From the NCBI RefSeq assembly GCF_001896135.2, contig NZ_MPOH02000015.1, positions 91,832 to 155,831 of the forward strand: a stretch of DNA of 64,000 nucleotides. Reading direction: 5' to 3'. Made by a program: the position numbers and the translations under genes. Positions 1 through 8,544 of the stretch are shown in pieces. Every line of letters starts with the position of its first letter. The first letter of the stretch is position 1. This stretch comes from Streptomyces phaeoluteigriseus. GTDB lineage: Bacteria; Actinomycetota; Actinomycetes; Streptomycetales; Streptomycetaceae. A model generated the notes under the pieces. That model was not told the origin of the DNA, ran no database searches, and saw only the letters and a program-made list of their open reading frames with translations.

Positions 1-251
1 CCGCCCCGACCCCCGGCCCCGGCCGCCAGGCGGTCACCGCCTACGCCCCGGGCGCGCTGCTGGCCCTGTACACCGACGGCCTGGTGGAACGGCGGCGCGA
101 GGACATCGACACCGGCCTCGCCCGCCTCGCCGACTCCCTCACCCGGCACCGGGAGGCGGACCCTGAGGACCTCGCGGACGCCGTCCTGCTGGAGCTGCTG
201 CCGTCCGGGGGCGCGACCGACGACACCGCCCTGGTCATCGTGCGGCTGTGA
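1..251 (+). CDS. SpoIIE/PP2C-family phosphatase, C-terminal fragment
   Basis: The frame is open from the left edge and ends at a TGA at 249-251, giving about 83 residues. It contains LALYTDGLVERR and ends TDDTALVIVRL, which match the Asp-containing last strands of the SpoIIE/RsbU-type PP2C catalytic domain. In Streptomyces such domains usually end multidomain proteins with PAS, GAF or HATPase modules, acting on anti-sigma-factor antagonists; those modules would lie outside the window, so the full architecture is unknown. The family assignment is good, the substrate is not known. Confidence 0.75.
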   Translation, partial: APTPGPGRQAVTAYAPGALLALYTDGLVERRREDIDTGLARLADSLTRHREADPEDLADAVLLELLPSGGATDDTALVIVRL

Positions 252-399
252 GAACCGACGGGCTGCGGCGCGGTTCGCGACGTCGCCGCGCGCGGGTTCC
301 GGCCGAACCGGGCCCCGCCTAGACTTGCGTCCCAGACACGCCGGTTGACCTGCTGGAACACGGCGGTTGAGCCGATCCGCCGGATTGAGGAGCCACCCG

Positions 400-1125
400 T
401 TGTTCTACTACCTCCTGAAATACGTGGTGCTGGGACCGCTGCTGCGCATGGTGTTCCGGCCCCGCATCGAGGGACTCGAACATGTGCCGGCGGCCGGAGC
501 CGCGATCATCGCGGGCAACCACCTGTCGTTCTCCGACCACTTCCTGATGCCGGCGATCCTCAAGCGGCGCATCACGTTCCTCGCCAAGGCCGAGTACTTC
601 ACGGGCCCCGGCCTCAAGGGCCGGCTGACGGCGGCCTTCTTCCGCAGCGCGGGGCAGATCCCGGTCGACCGCTCCGGCAAGGACGCGGGCCAGGCCGCCA
701 TCCGTGAGGGTCTCGGCGTCCTGAGCAAGGACGAGCTGCTCGGCATCTACCCGGAGGGCACCCGCTCGCACGACGGCCGCCTCTACAAGGGCAAGGTCGG
801 TGTCGCGGTGATGGCCCTGCGGGCCGAGGTGCCCGTCGTGCCCTGCGCGATGATCGGCACCTTCGAGGCCCAGCCGCCCGGCAAGAAGATCCCGAAGATC
901 CACCCCGTGACGATCCGCTTCGGCGAGCCCCTCGACTTCTCCCGCTACGCCGGCATGGAGGGTGAGAAGGCGATCCTGCGCGCGATCACCGACGAGATCA
1001 TGTACGCGATCCTGGCGCTGTCGGGGCAGGAGTACGTCGACCGGTACGCGGCCGAGGTCAAGGCGGAGGAAGCGGCGGCTGCGAAGGAGAGGGCACGCAG
1101 GTTCCCCCGGTTGCCGAGGCGTTGA
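400..1125 (+). CDS. Lysophospholipid (1-acyl-glycerol-3-phosphate) acyltransferase
   Basis: A PlsC-type acyltransferase of 241 residues that transfers an acyl chain to a lysophospholipid at the membrane. The HX4D catalytic motif is seen as NHLSFSD and the glycerol-phosphate-binding motif as YPEGTRS; the N-terminus FYYLLKYVVLGPLL is hydrophobic. The frame also has a TTG at 367, but the TTG at 400 has a GAGG ribosome-binding sequence at 387-390 at good spacing and gives the family's usual N-terminus, so I prefer it. The gene is convergent with the aminopeptidase gene, with a strong hairpin between them. Which lipid it uses cannot be told from sequence. Confidence 0.85.
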   Translation: MFYYLLKYVVLGPLLRMVFRPRIEGLEHVPAAGAAIIAGNHLSFSDHFLMPAILKRRITFLAKAEYFTGPGLKGRLTAAFFRSAGQIPVDRSGKDAGQAAIREGLGVLSKDELLGIYPEGTRSHDGRLYKGKVGVAVMALRAEVPVVPCAMIGTFEAQPPGKKIPKIHPVTIRFGEPLDFSRYAGMEGEKAILRAITDEIMYAILALSGQEYVDRYAAEVKAEEAAAAKERARRFPRLPRR

Positions 1126-1172
1126 CGCCGGACGGACGAGGGGCAGGACGGTACGACAGCGCAGTGGTACGG

Positions 1173-1208
1173 GTGAGGGGCGGCCGGGTCGATCCGGCCG
1201 CCCCTCAC
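1173..1208. terminator. Bidirectional hairpin terminator
   Basis: A perfect 15-bp inverted repeat (GTGAGGGGCGGCCGG at 1173-1187 and its complement at 1194-1208) with a 6-nt loop. It lies between the convergent acyltransferase and aminopeptidase genes. There is no T-run, as is common for Streptomyces terminators. Confidence 0.75.
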
Positions 1209-1226
1209 CGTCGTGTCAGCCGCTGC

Positions 1227-2825
1227 TCACGGCTTGGGCGTGGCGTGCGGGGCGCAGGTCACGTCCGCGGTGTCCAGCCCGCCCGTGAGGAGGTAGGTGT
1301 CCACGCGGGTGTTGACGCAGGAGTTGGCCAGGCCGGTGACGCCGTGGGAGCCCGCGTCCTTCTCGGTGATCAGGCGTGAGCCCTTGAAGCGCTCGTGGAG
1401 TTCGACGGCGCCCCCGTAGGGCGTGGCGGCGTCCCGCTCGGCCTGCACGATGAGCACGGGAGGCAGGTTCTTGTGGCTCTTGACGTTCACCGGGGTCTGC
1501 TGCTTGACCGGCCAGGTGGCGCACGGCAGGTTCATCCAGGCGTTGGCCCAGGTCATGAACGGGTGGTCCTTGTGCAGACGCGTGTTGTCGCGGTCCCACT
1601 TGGTCCAGCTGGTGGGCCACTTGGCGTCGGCGCACTCGACGGCCGTGTAGACGGCGTTGCCGTTCTCGGCGCTGGCGTTGCCCGCCGTGTCCGACAGGTC
1701 GGGGGCGGCGGCGTCGACGAGGGCCTGGGTGTCCCCGGCGACGTACTTGCTGAAGACGGTGGCGACCGGGACCCACGAGGAGTCGTAGTAGGGGGCGCTC
1801 TGGAAGAAGGAGACCAGCTCGGCGGGGCCGACGACGCCGCCGAGGGGGCTCTTCTTGGCGGTGGCGCGCAGGTCGAGCCACTTGGCCTGGACGGCGGCGC
1901 GGGTGGTGCCGAGGTGGAAGGTCGCGTCGTTGGCGGCGACCCAGTCCTGCCAGTCCTTCCAACGGCCCTCGAAGGCGACGTCCTGGTCGAGGTTGGCCTG
2001 GTACCAGATCTTCTCGCGCGAGGGGTTCACCACGCTGTCGACGACCATGCGGCGCACGTGCCCCGGGAACAGGGTGCCGTAGACGGCGCCGAGGTAGGTG
2101 CCGTAGGAGACGCCGAGGAAGTTCAGCTTCTTCTCGCCGAGGGCGGCGCGGATGACGTCGAGGTCGCGCGCGGTGTTCGGCGTGGTCATGTACGGCAGCA
2201 TGTCGCCGCTGCGCTCGTAGCAGCCCTCGGCGTACTCGCGGGCGAGCCCCCGCTGGGCGCGCTTGTCGGCCTCGCTGTCCGGGACCGGGTCTGCCTTGGG
2301 CGCCTTGACGAACTCCTGCGGGTCCACGCAGGAGATGGGCGCCGAGTGGCCGACACCGCGCGGGTCGAAGCCCACGAAGTCGTAGGCCTTGGCGATGTTG
2401 GCCCAGACGGGGGCCTTGGTGGTGACCCGGCGCGGGAAGCGCAGACCGGAGCCGCCGGGGCCGCCCGGGTTGTAGACGAGGGCGCCCTGGCGCTCCTCCT
2501 CGGTCCCCGTGTTGCCGATGCGGTCGACGGCGATCCGGATCTGCCTGCCGTCGGGCTTGGCGTAGTCGAGCGGCACGGTCACATAGCCGCACTGGATGGG
2601 CTTCTCCAGCCCCCAGTCGGCCGGACAGTCCTGCCAGTCGATGCCGGCCTTCGCGGCCCGCTCCGCGGCGATCGCGGCGCCGCGCATCTCGCGGTCCCGG
2701 CCCGACCGGTCACCGGTCGCGCTGGCGGTCGGTGCCATGACGGCGCCGGCGACCAGCGTCGCGGCGACGAGTGCGCCGGCCGAGCCGAGCGCCGCCGTCC
2801 GCCTGGTCGGTCGTATGCCCTTCAA
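1227..2825 (-). CDS. Secreted tripeptidyl aminopeptidase (alpha/beta hydrolase, TAP-like)
   Basis: A secreted serine peptidase of 532 residues in the Streptomyces tripeptidyl aminopeptidase/SlpD-SlpE family, which removes N-terminal tripeptides outside the cell. Residues 1-36 form a signal peptide with basic residues, a hydrophobic core and a TASA cleavage region. The oxyanion segment YNPGGPGGSG and the nucleophile motif GVSYGTYLG (Ser near residue 240) are present; the C-terminal part (AERDAATPYGGAVELHERF and a following GSHGV) fits the TAP-like domain with catalytic Asp and His. The frame stays open to 2957, but the TTG at 2825 follows a GGGGAGG ribosome-binding sequence and starts directly at the signal peptide. 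Confidence in the family is high. Confidence 0.88.
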   Translation of the reverse strand: MKGIRPTRRTAALGSAGALVAATLVAGAVMAPTASATGDRSGRDREMRGAAIAAERAAKAGIDWQDCPADWGLEKPIQCGYVTVPLDYAKPDGRQIRIAVDRIGNTGTEEERQGALVYNPGGPGGSGLRFPRRVTTKAPVWANIAKAYDFVGFDPRGVGHSAPISCVDPQEFVKAPKADPVPDSEADKRAQRGLAREYAEGCYERSGDMLPYMTTPNTARDLDVIRAALGEKKLNFLGVSYGTYLGAVYGTLFPGHVRRMVVDSVVNPSREKIWYQANLDQDVAFEGRWKDWQDWVAANDATFHLGTTRAAVQAKWLDLRATAKKSPLGGVVGPAELVSFFQSAPYYDSSWVPVATVFSKYVAGDTQALVDAAAPDLSDTAGNASAENGNAVYTAVECADAKWPTSWTKWDRDNTRLHKDHPFMTWANAWMNLPCATWPVKQQTPVNVKSHKNLPPVLIVQAERDAATPYGGAVELHERFKGSRLITEKDAGSHGVTGLANSCVNTRVDTYLLTGGLDTADVTCAPHATPKP

Positions 2826-2994
2826 GTGGACCCTCCCCGTATGTCGGTTCGTCAGTTCTCGGTTCCAGAACGTCGGTACGGGGATACTCGCCGCTGTGAG
2901 GTCTCTGAGGACAGGTGTCGTCGACCTTCTTTGCCAATCCGATAACCGGACAGTCACGTCCCGCTCACCGGATGAACGGTGGGCCAGGTATGGG

Positions 2995-3746
2995 TCAGGT
3001 CAGGGACTCGAGAGCCTCGTCCAGAACGCGCCGCAGTCGCAGACCGTCCGGTGCGACCGCGGTGACCAGGGCCGCGGGCCCGGCCAGCGGCACGAGCGTG
3101 GCGCTCTCGCCCAGCATCCGGGCGGTGACGGGTTCGGCGGCGAACTCCGGCCCTACGACGACGATCTGCCCCACGGCACGATGTCCCGCGAGGACGGCGG
3201 GCCCGTCCCAGCCGCCGGGGGCCCCGGCCCGCAGCCGAGTTCCTGGTCGAGGACCGCGCGCCCGCCGACCCGGATGACGAGCCGGCTGGTGAGGCGGCCG
3301 GGTTCCTCGCCCACCCGGCCGAGCACCTGCTCCTCGCGCAGGACCAGCCGGGCGCCGGGGGCGAGGTCGGCACGGGTGGTGACGTACAGGTCGCTGCCCC
3401 GCGCGGAGATCAACTGCTCGGGAAGCCAGTGCAGTTCGCCGCCGTCGGCGACATCGAGCCGCACGGCGTAGTGGGCCTCGTCCTTGACCTGGCCGGGCAG
3501 GGCGATGGTGGCGGCGGCCGAGCCGACGCGCAGCCGGGCGCCGCTCCCGACGTCGGCCTCGACGGCGAAGCGGTCGCCGCCGAGGGGCCCGCTCATCGCG
3601 CCGACCAGCATGACGCGGGCCTCGCCGGCGTCACCGCGGGTCCGCCGCAGCGCGAGCGGCCCGTCGCTCTCCAGCACGGGCAGGGCGGTGCCCCCGCGGC
3701 CGTCCTCGCGGGCCCGGATCCGCGCGGTGGCGTGCACACCGCTCAT
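2995..3746 (-). pseudogene. ureD: Urease accessory protein UreD (frameshifted)
   Basis: UreD/UreH is the scaffold that docks UreF and UreG on apo-urease during nickel insertion. The ATG at 3746 opens a frame matching UreD (MLVGAMSGPLGGDRF, HWLPEQLISARGSDL) up to about residue 175. The rest of the family's C-terminus (GWDGPAVLAGHRAVGQIVV through LRRVLDEALESLT) is in another frame and stops at 2995. The switch maps to the G5C4 run at 3217-3225; adding one C to give GGGGGCCCCC restores a 250-residue protein. It is the last gene of the urease operon, 1 nt after ureG. Sequencing error or a true knockout are both possible. Confidence 0.85.
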
Positions 3747-3747
3747 G

Positions 3748-4425
3748 TCACGCCGTCCACGCGGCGAGCTGTTCCCGCACCCACACGGCGACCTCCCGGA
3801 CCCCGTCCTCACTTCTCAACGACTGGAACACGACGGGCAGTTCGGCCCGCTGTGCCTTGGCGTCGGCGGCCATCCGGGCCAGGTCGGAGCCGACGTACGG
3901 CGCGAGGTCCGTCTTGTTGACGACGAGGAGGTCGGCCGTGGTGACGCCGGGCCCGCCCTTGCGGGGGATGTCGTCCCCGCCGGCGACGTCGATGACGAAG
4001 ATCTGCGCGTCCACGAGCCCTTTGGAGAAGGTGGCGGTCAGGTTGTCCCCACCGGACTCGACGAGCACGAGATCCAGCGGCCCGACCTCGTCCTCCAGGT
4101 CCTCCACCGCTTCGAGGTTGGCGGAGATGTCGTCCCGGATGGCGGTGTGCGGGCAGGCCCCCGTCTCGACGGCCGTGATCCGCTCGGGCGGCAGCACGGC
4201 CTCCCGCAACAGGAATTCGGCGTCCTCACGGGTGTAGATGTCGTTGGTGACGACGGCCAACGAGAACTCGTCGCGCAAGGCCCGGCAGAGCGCGGCGACG
4301 GTGGCGGTCTTCCCTGACCCCACGGGCCCCCCGAGCCCCACCCGAAGTGCCCGACGAGCCCCGTCGGCGCGACGAGCGTCGGCACTGACGGCGGAGGGCC
4401 CGTGAGGGGAATGGTCAAGATGCAT
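3748..4425 (-). CDS. ureG: Urease accessory GTPase UreG
   Basis: The SIMIBI-class GTPase that powers nickel delivery to urease, 225 residues. It shows the P-loop GPVGSGKT at residues 33-40, the metal-binding ETGACPHTAIRDD segment with the Cys-Pro-His motif, LVLVESGGDN and the guanine-specificity motif VNKTDL. The ATG at 4425 follows an AAGGAG ribosome-binding sequence. Unlike the other junctions in the operon, it is separated from ureF by 142 nt that contain a strong hairpin. The frame is intact. Confidence 0.95.
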   Translation of the reverse strand: MHLDHSPHGPSAVSADARRADGARRALRVGLGGPVGSGKTATVAALCRALRDEFSLAVVTNDIYTREDAEFLLREAVLPPERITAVETGACPHTAIRDDISANLEAVEDLEDEVGPLDLVLVESGGDNLTATFSKGLVDAQIFVIDVAGGDDIPRKGGPGVTTADLLVVNKTDLAPYVGSDLARMAADAKAQRAELPVVFQSLRSEDGVREVAVWVREQLAAWTA

Positions 4426-4502
4426 GACGGCTCCTTCTGTAACCAGCTGGACATTTCCAGCCTGTCCGGCGTTCGGGGACGAGACCGTTCAGGCCGACGG
4501 GG

Positions 4503-4542
4503 CGTCCCGTACCCGGGGGCGCACCCCCCCGGGTACGGGACG
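4503..4542. promoter_or_regulatory. Perfect 16-bp inverted repeat between ureF and ureG
   Basis: CGTCCCGTACCCGGGG at 4503-4518 is perfectly complementary to 4527-4542, with an 8-nt loop. The hairpin lies inside the urease operon, so it may lower read-through into ureG-ureD, protect an mRNA end or serve as a processing site. No T-run follows on either strand. Confidence 0.65.
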
Positions 4543-4567
4543 GGAGGGGGCGGCGGGGGCGAGACCC

Positions 4568-5245
4568 TCAGGACGCGAACAACCGCACACCCCACCCCGC
4601 ATGCGCCTCCGCCCCGATCTCCAACAACGGCGCGGACGCCGAAGGCAGCACACCGGCCCCCTCCCCCGGCACCCGCAGCCCGGCGACGACCGCCCGATCG
4701 ACGACCCGGTCCACCTCCGGAGCGACCCGCGCCAGCACAGCGGTGGCCTCGAACGGATCAAGACTCAGCAGCCGCACCACCGCGGACGCCGACCCGCTCA
4801 CACTCTCGTACGCCGCGCAGTACGCCGCGTCCGCAGCACCGAGCCCGGCCGCACGGGCCGTCAGTCCGAGCACCACCGGCTGATGCGCCCCCTTGGGGAA
4901 CTCCCGTGCGAGAGAGTCCAGTTCGGCATCCGGCCAGGTTGCCCGTGCCGCCCGCATCAGCTGCCGTCCGAGCCGGCGCGGCGGCCACCCGCAGCGGCGG
5001 GGGAGGGCGTCCGGCGCGTCGGCGGCGGCGTCCGAGTTCGACGGGGTCGGCGCGGCCGCCGCGGCAGCGGCCAGCGCCGCCGCCACGAGTCCGGCCGTGT
5101 GCAGCCGGCCCCGGCAGAAGGCCTCCAGGCTCGCCGCGTCGGTGATCCGCCCCGCCTTGACGGCCTCCTCCGCCCCGCCGGAGTGTGCGTGCCCACCGGC
5201 GGGGAAGCGGCCGTCGGCCAGGACGAGAAGCGCCGCCCCGCTCAT
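4568..5245 (-). CDS. ureF: Urease accessory protein UreF
   Basis: UreF acts with UreD and UreG in assembling the nickel centre of urease, as a helical GTPase-regulating partner. The 225-residue frame has the family's N-terminal LADGRFPAGGHAHSGG, the helix RRLGRQLMRAARATWP, EFPKGAHQPVVLGL and AYESVSGSASAVVRLLSLDP. An alanine-rich low-complexity stretch near residues 55-75 is unusual, and the residues just before RRLGRQ (about 80-90) look off-family: PLRVAA, expected there, can be read in another frame, which suggests two compensating indels. The ribosome-binding sequence at 5245 is weak. The frame upstream of the ATG stays open with Asp/Glu-rich codons but no usable start. Confidence 0.9.
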   Translation of the reverse strand: MSGAALLVLADGRFPAGGHAHSGGAEEAVKAGRITDAASLEAFCRGRLHTAGLVAAALAAAAAAAPTPSNSDAAADAPDALPRRCGWPPRRLGRQLMRAARATWPDAELDSLAREFPKGAHQPVVLGLTARAAGLGAADAAYCAAYESVSGSASAVVRLLSLDPFEATAVLARVAPEVDRVVDRAVVAGLRVPGEGAGVLPSASAPLLEIGAEAHAGWGVRLFAS

Positions 5246-5327
5246 CGGAGACTCACCGGCAGGGTCGTCAAGAAGCTCGTCGGGCAGATCGTGCGGCAGC
5301 TCGTCGGAAGACTCTTCGGGCGGCTCA

Positions 5328-7048
5328 TCAGAAGAGGAAGTAGCGCTGGGCCATGGGCAGTTCGGCCGCCGGTGTCGCCTCGACCAGCTCGCCGTCGATG
5401 CGCACGGCGAAGCTGTCGGGGTCGACCTCGACCCGCGGGCGGGCGTCGTTCTCCCGCATGTCGGCCTTGGTCACGCCCCGCGTGGAGTCGATGGCGAGGA
5501 ACTTCTTGCCGAGCTGGAGGCGTTCCGGCAGCCCGTCCTCGATCGCCAGCGGTGCGACGAAGTTGAAGGAGTTGGCGGCCGGCGACCGCCCGATCGCCCC
5601 GAACATGGGACGCGGCAGGATCGGCTGCGGGGTGGGGATGGACGCGTTGGCGTCACCCATCTGCGCGTACGCGATCTGCCCGCCCTTGATGACGAGGTGC
5701 GGCTTGACGCCGAAGAACGCCGGTTCCCACAGGACGAGGTCGGCCAGCTTGCCGGTCTCGACGGAGCCGATCTCCCGCGCCAGGCCCTGCGCCAGCGCGG
5801 GGTTGATCGTGTACTTGGCGATGTAACGGCGTACCCGGTGGTTGTCGGCGTGGCCGTCGCCGGGCAGTGCGCCCCGGCGTCGCTTCATCACATGCGCCGT
5901 CTGCCAGGTCCGCAGGATCACCTCGCCGACCCGGCCCATCGCCTGGGCGTCGGAGGAGATGATCGAGATGGCGCCGAGGTCGTGGAGGATGTCCTCCGCG
6001 CCGATCGTGGAGGGCCGGATCCGGGACTCGGCGAAGGCGAGGTCCTCCGGCACCGCCGGGTTCAGGTGGTGGCACACCATCAGCATGTCGAGGTGTTCCT
6101 CGGCGGTGTTGACGGTGTACGGCCGGGTCGGGTTCGTCGAACTCGGCAGCACGTGCGGCTGGGAGACGACGGTCATGATGTCCGGCGCATGCCCGCCGCC
6201 CGCACCCTCGGTGTGGTAGGCGTGGATGCCGCGCCCGGCGATCGCCGCGAGCGTGTCGCCCACGAACCCGGCCTCGTTCAGCGTGTCCGTGTGGATGGCG
6301 ACCTGGATGCCGGTGCGGTCGGCGACCGTGAGGGAGGCGTCGATGACGGCCGGGGTGGAGCCCCAGTCCTCGTGCAGTTTGAGACCCAGCGCGCCACCCC
6401 TGATCTGGGAGAGCATCGCCTCGTGGGAGACGGTGTTGCCCTTGCCGAGGAAGCCGATGTTGAGCGGGTACTGCTCCATCGACTCCAACATGCGGGCGAG
6501 GTGCCAGGGGCCCGGCGTGACGGTCGTCGCCTTCGAGCCCTCGGCCGGCCCGGTACCGCCGCCGACCAGGGTGGTCACGCCCGAGGACAGCGCCTCGTCG
6601 GCGATCTGGGGGCAGATGAAGTGGACGTGCGCGTCGACCGCGCCGGCCGTGAGGATCCGTCCGTTGCCCGCGATGACCTCGGTCTCCGGCCCGAGCACCA
6701 GGTCGGGGTGGACACCGTCCATGGTGTCCGGGTTGCCGGCCTTGCCGATACCGGTGATGCGGCCGTCGCGGATGCCGACGTCGGCCTTGACGACGCCCCA
6801 GTGGTCGATGACGACGGCACCGGTGATCACGGTGTCCGGCGTGCCCTCCGCGCGGTGGCACGGGCCTGGCCCATCGACTCGCGGATGACCTTGCCACCGC
6901 CGAACACGGCCTCGTCCCCGGCGAGACCGGGTCCGCCGCAACGGTCCTCCTCGATCTCGACGAGCAGATCGGTGTCGGCGAGCCGGATGCGGTCCCCGGT
7001 GGTCGGGCCGAACAGGTCGGCGTACGCGGCACGCGAGATCTCAGGCAT
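5328..7048 (-). pseudogene. ureC: Urease subunit alpha UreC (frameshifted near its N-terminus)
   Basis: The catalytic subunit of urease (urea to ammonia and carbamate). Metal ligands and active-site elements are visible: HVHFICPQ, the carbamylated-lysine segment LGLKLHEDWG, and the flap MVCHHLNPAVPEDLAF with the catalytic His. The ATG at 7048 overlaps the ureB stop by 8 nt and has GGAGG 8 nt upstream. The first 64 residues (MPEISRAAYADLFGPTTGDR through GQARAT) are in one frame and the rest (RAEGTPDTVITG onward) in another; the switch is at about 6853-6855, where the sequence lacks one base (ACCCGCG expected on the coding strand, ACCGCG seen). With it restored the product is 573 residues. As written, urease would be inactive. 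Confidence 0.9.
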
Positions 7049-7352
7049 CGAGGGCACCTCCGGTCTCCCCGCGCAGTCCGGGCACGATCCGGGCGCCGGC
7101 GAGCGGTACGAGTTCGACGTCGACGGGGATCCCGGGCTCGAAGCGCACGGCGGTGCCGGCGGCGACGTTCAGCCGCTTGCCACGCGCGGCGGCGCGGTCG
7201 AACTCCAGGCCGGGGTTGGCCTCGGCGAAGTGGTAGTGGGAGCCGACCTGGACGGGCCGGTCGGCGGCGTTGAGGACGGTGAGCCGGGTGACCTCACGGC
7301 CCGCGTTGTAGACGATCGGGTCCGAGGCGAACAGGAACTCTCCGGGAATCAT
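7041..7352 (-). CDS. ureB: Urease subunit beta
   Basis: A 103-residue structural subunit of the urease trimer-of-trimers, starting MIPGEFLFASDPIVYNAGRE and containing SHYHFAEANPGLEFDR, both typical of UreB. The ATG at 7352 lies 10 nt after the ureA stop with a purine-rich ribosome-binding sequence, and its TGA overlaps the ureC start, so translation of the three subunits is probably coupled. Confidence 0.95.
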   Translation of the reverse strand: MIPGEFLFASDPIVYNAGREVTRLTVLNAADRPVQVGSHYHFAEANPGLEFDRAAARGKRLNVAAGTAVRFEPGIPVDVELVPLAGARIVPGLRGETGGALDA

Positions 7353-7362
7353 GGAGGCCCCC

Positions 7363-7665
7363 TCAGACGATCGGGTCGTGGACGGTGACGAGCTTGGTGC
7401 CGTCCGGGAAGGTCGCCTCGACCTGGACGTCGTGGATCATCTCGGGGATGCCCTCCATGACGTCGTCGCGGGTGAGCAGCTTGCGGCCGGAGGCCATCAG
7501 CTCGGCGACGGTACGGCCGTCCCGCGCGCCCTCGAGGATGTGCGCCGTGACGAGGGCGACGGCCTCGGGGTGGTTGAGCTTGAGCCCACGGGCCCGGCGC
7601 TTCTCGGCGACGTCGGCCGCCACGTGGATCAGCAGCCTCTCCTGCTCGTGCGGGGTCAGTTGCAC
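7363..7665 (-). CDS. ureA: Urease subunit gamma
   Basis: A 100-residue subunit beginning MQLTPHEQERLLIHVAADVA and containing LNHPEAVALVTAHILEGAR and VQVEATFPDGTKLVTVHDPI, the canonical UreA sequence. The GTG at 7665 has GAGGTGG just upstream and gives the family's usual 100 residues; the longer frame to 7719 adds unrelated residues. It is the first gene of the operon, so the urease promoter should lie in the 112 nt between it and the TetR gene. Confidence 0.95.
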   Translation of the reverse strand: MQLTPHEQERLLIHVAADVAEKRRARGLKLNHPEAVALVTAHILEGARDGRTVAELMASGRKLLTRDDVMEGIPEMIHDVQVEATFPDGTKLVTVHDPIV

Positions 7666-7777
7666 GTCCCACCTCACATCCTCGCTCCGGACCGTGCGGG
7701 GCCCGGTTGCCGCGGCCATCCGGCAAAGTGCCTGGTGGCGTGGAGGGGCAGGCTAGTTGGACCGCGTTTCGACGACG

Positions 7778-8419
7778 TTAACCAAGCTGTGATCCCGCAG
7801 GCGGCTCGGCCGGCACGCTCATCAGGGCGCGCAGGCCGTCGCGCAGGATGTCGACGGGGGCCGGGCCGAAGAGGGCCTGCTGGGCGATGAAGCCCGTCAC
7901 GGCGGCGATCATCGTGCGGGCGACGTGGTCCGGGGCGATGTCCGCGCGCATCCGGCCGGACTTCTGGTAGCCCTCGACGATGCGCCCCCAGGCCGCGCGC
8001 ACCGAGTCGTACCCCTCGCGCAGGACGGCCGCCAGTTGCGCGTTGCGGGGGATCTCCGACCACGCCTGCACGACCAGGCGGGGGAAGGCGGGCACACCGT
8101 CGACGGTCAGGGACTCCCGGGTGGCGAGGGTGCGGCCGAGGACCGAGGCCACCAGAAGGTCGGGGGGCGGCGGCGGGCTCTGCCGGGCGGCCTCGTCGAA
8201 TGCCGCGCGGACCTCGCCGAGCACTTCGGAGACGATCGCGGCGATCAGTTCCTCCTTGCCGCTGAAGTAGCGGTACACCGCTCCGGCCGAGAGGTCGGCC
8301 TCCTTGAGCACGTCCTGCATGGACGTGGCGTGGAAGCCGTTGCGGGCGAAGCAGAGCGCGGCGGCGTCGAGGATCTGCCGACGGCGGGCGTCGAGGTGGG
8401 CCTGGGATACGCGTGCCAT
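7778..8419 (-). CDS. TetR/AcrR family repressor
   Basis: A 213-residue TetR regulator. The N-terminal HTH is clear (RRQILDAAALCFARNGFHAT, then SMQDVLKEADLSAGAVYRYF) and the C-terminal half is the helical ligand-binding and dimerisation domain. I place the start at the ATG at 8419 (MARVSQAHLDARRR), the usual N-terminus; the frame to 8455 would run into operator-like DNA. It is divergent from a membrane protein gene, and two copies of a 19-bp sequence lie between them, so it probably represses itself and that neighbour. The ligand is unknown. Confidence 0.9.
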   Translation of the reverse strand: MARVSQAHLDARRRQILDAAALCFARNGFHATSMQDVLKEADLSAGAVYRYFSGKEELIAAIVSEVLGEVRAAFDEAARQSPPPPPDLLVASVLGRTLATRESLTVDGVPAFPRLVVQAWSEIPRNAQLAAVLREGYDSVRAAWGRIVEGYQKSGRMRADIAPDHVARTMIAAVTGFIAQQALFGPAPVDILRDGLRALMSVPAEPPAGSQLG

Positions 8420-8431
8420 GGTCCCCAACTT

Positions 8432-8509
8432 AAAACGAACGTTCCTTCTTGACAAGCGGCGCTGACGCGGCGCACGGTGGTGTTCTCACCAAAACGAACG
8501 ATCCTTCTT
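8432..8509. promoter_or_regulatory. Two operator-like repeats between tetR and the divergent membrane protein gene
   Basis: AAAACGAACGTTCCTTCTT at 8432-8450 and AAAACGAACGATCCTTCTT at 8491-8509 differ at one position and have a 59-bp period. The core GAACGTTC of the first is palindromic. One copy sits close to each start codon, the expected layout for TetR control of a divergent promoter pair. Confidence 0.7.
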
Positions 8510-8544
8510 TTTGACTCTTCCCGACGGCTCCCCCGGAGGAACCC

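Noticed and set aside
1395..2945. Plus-strand open frame antisense to the aminopeptidase gene
   Set aside because: Val/Gly-rich shadow of the minus-strand gene; no family similarity and no ribosome-binding sequence.
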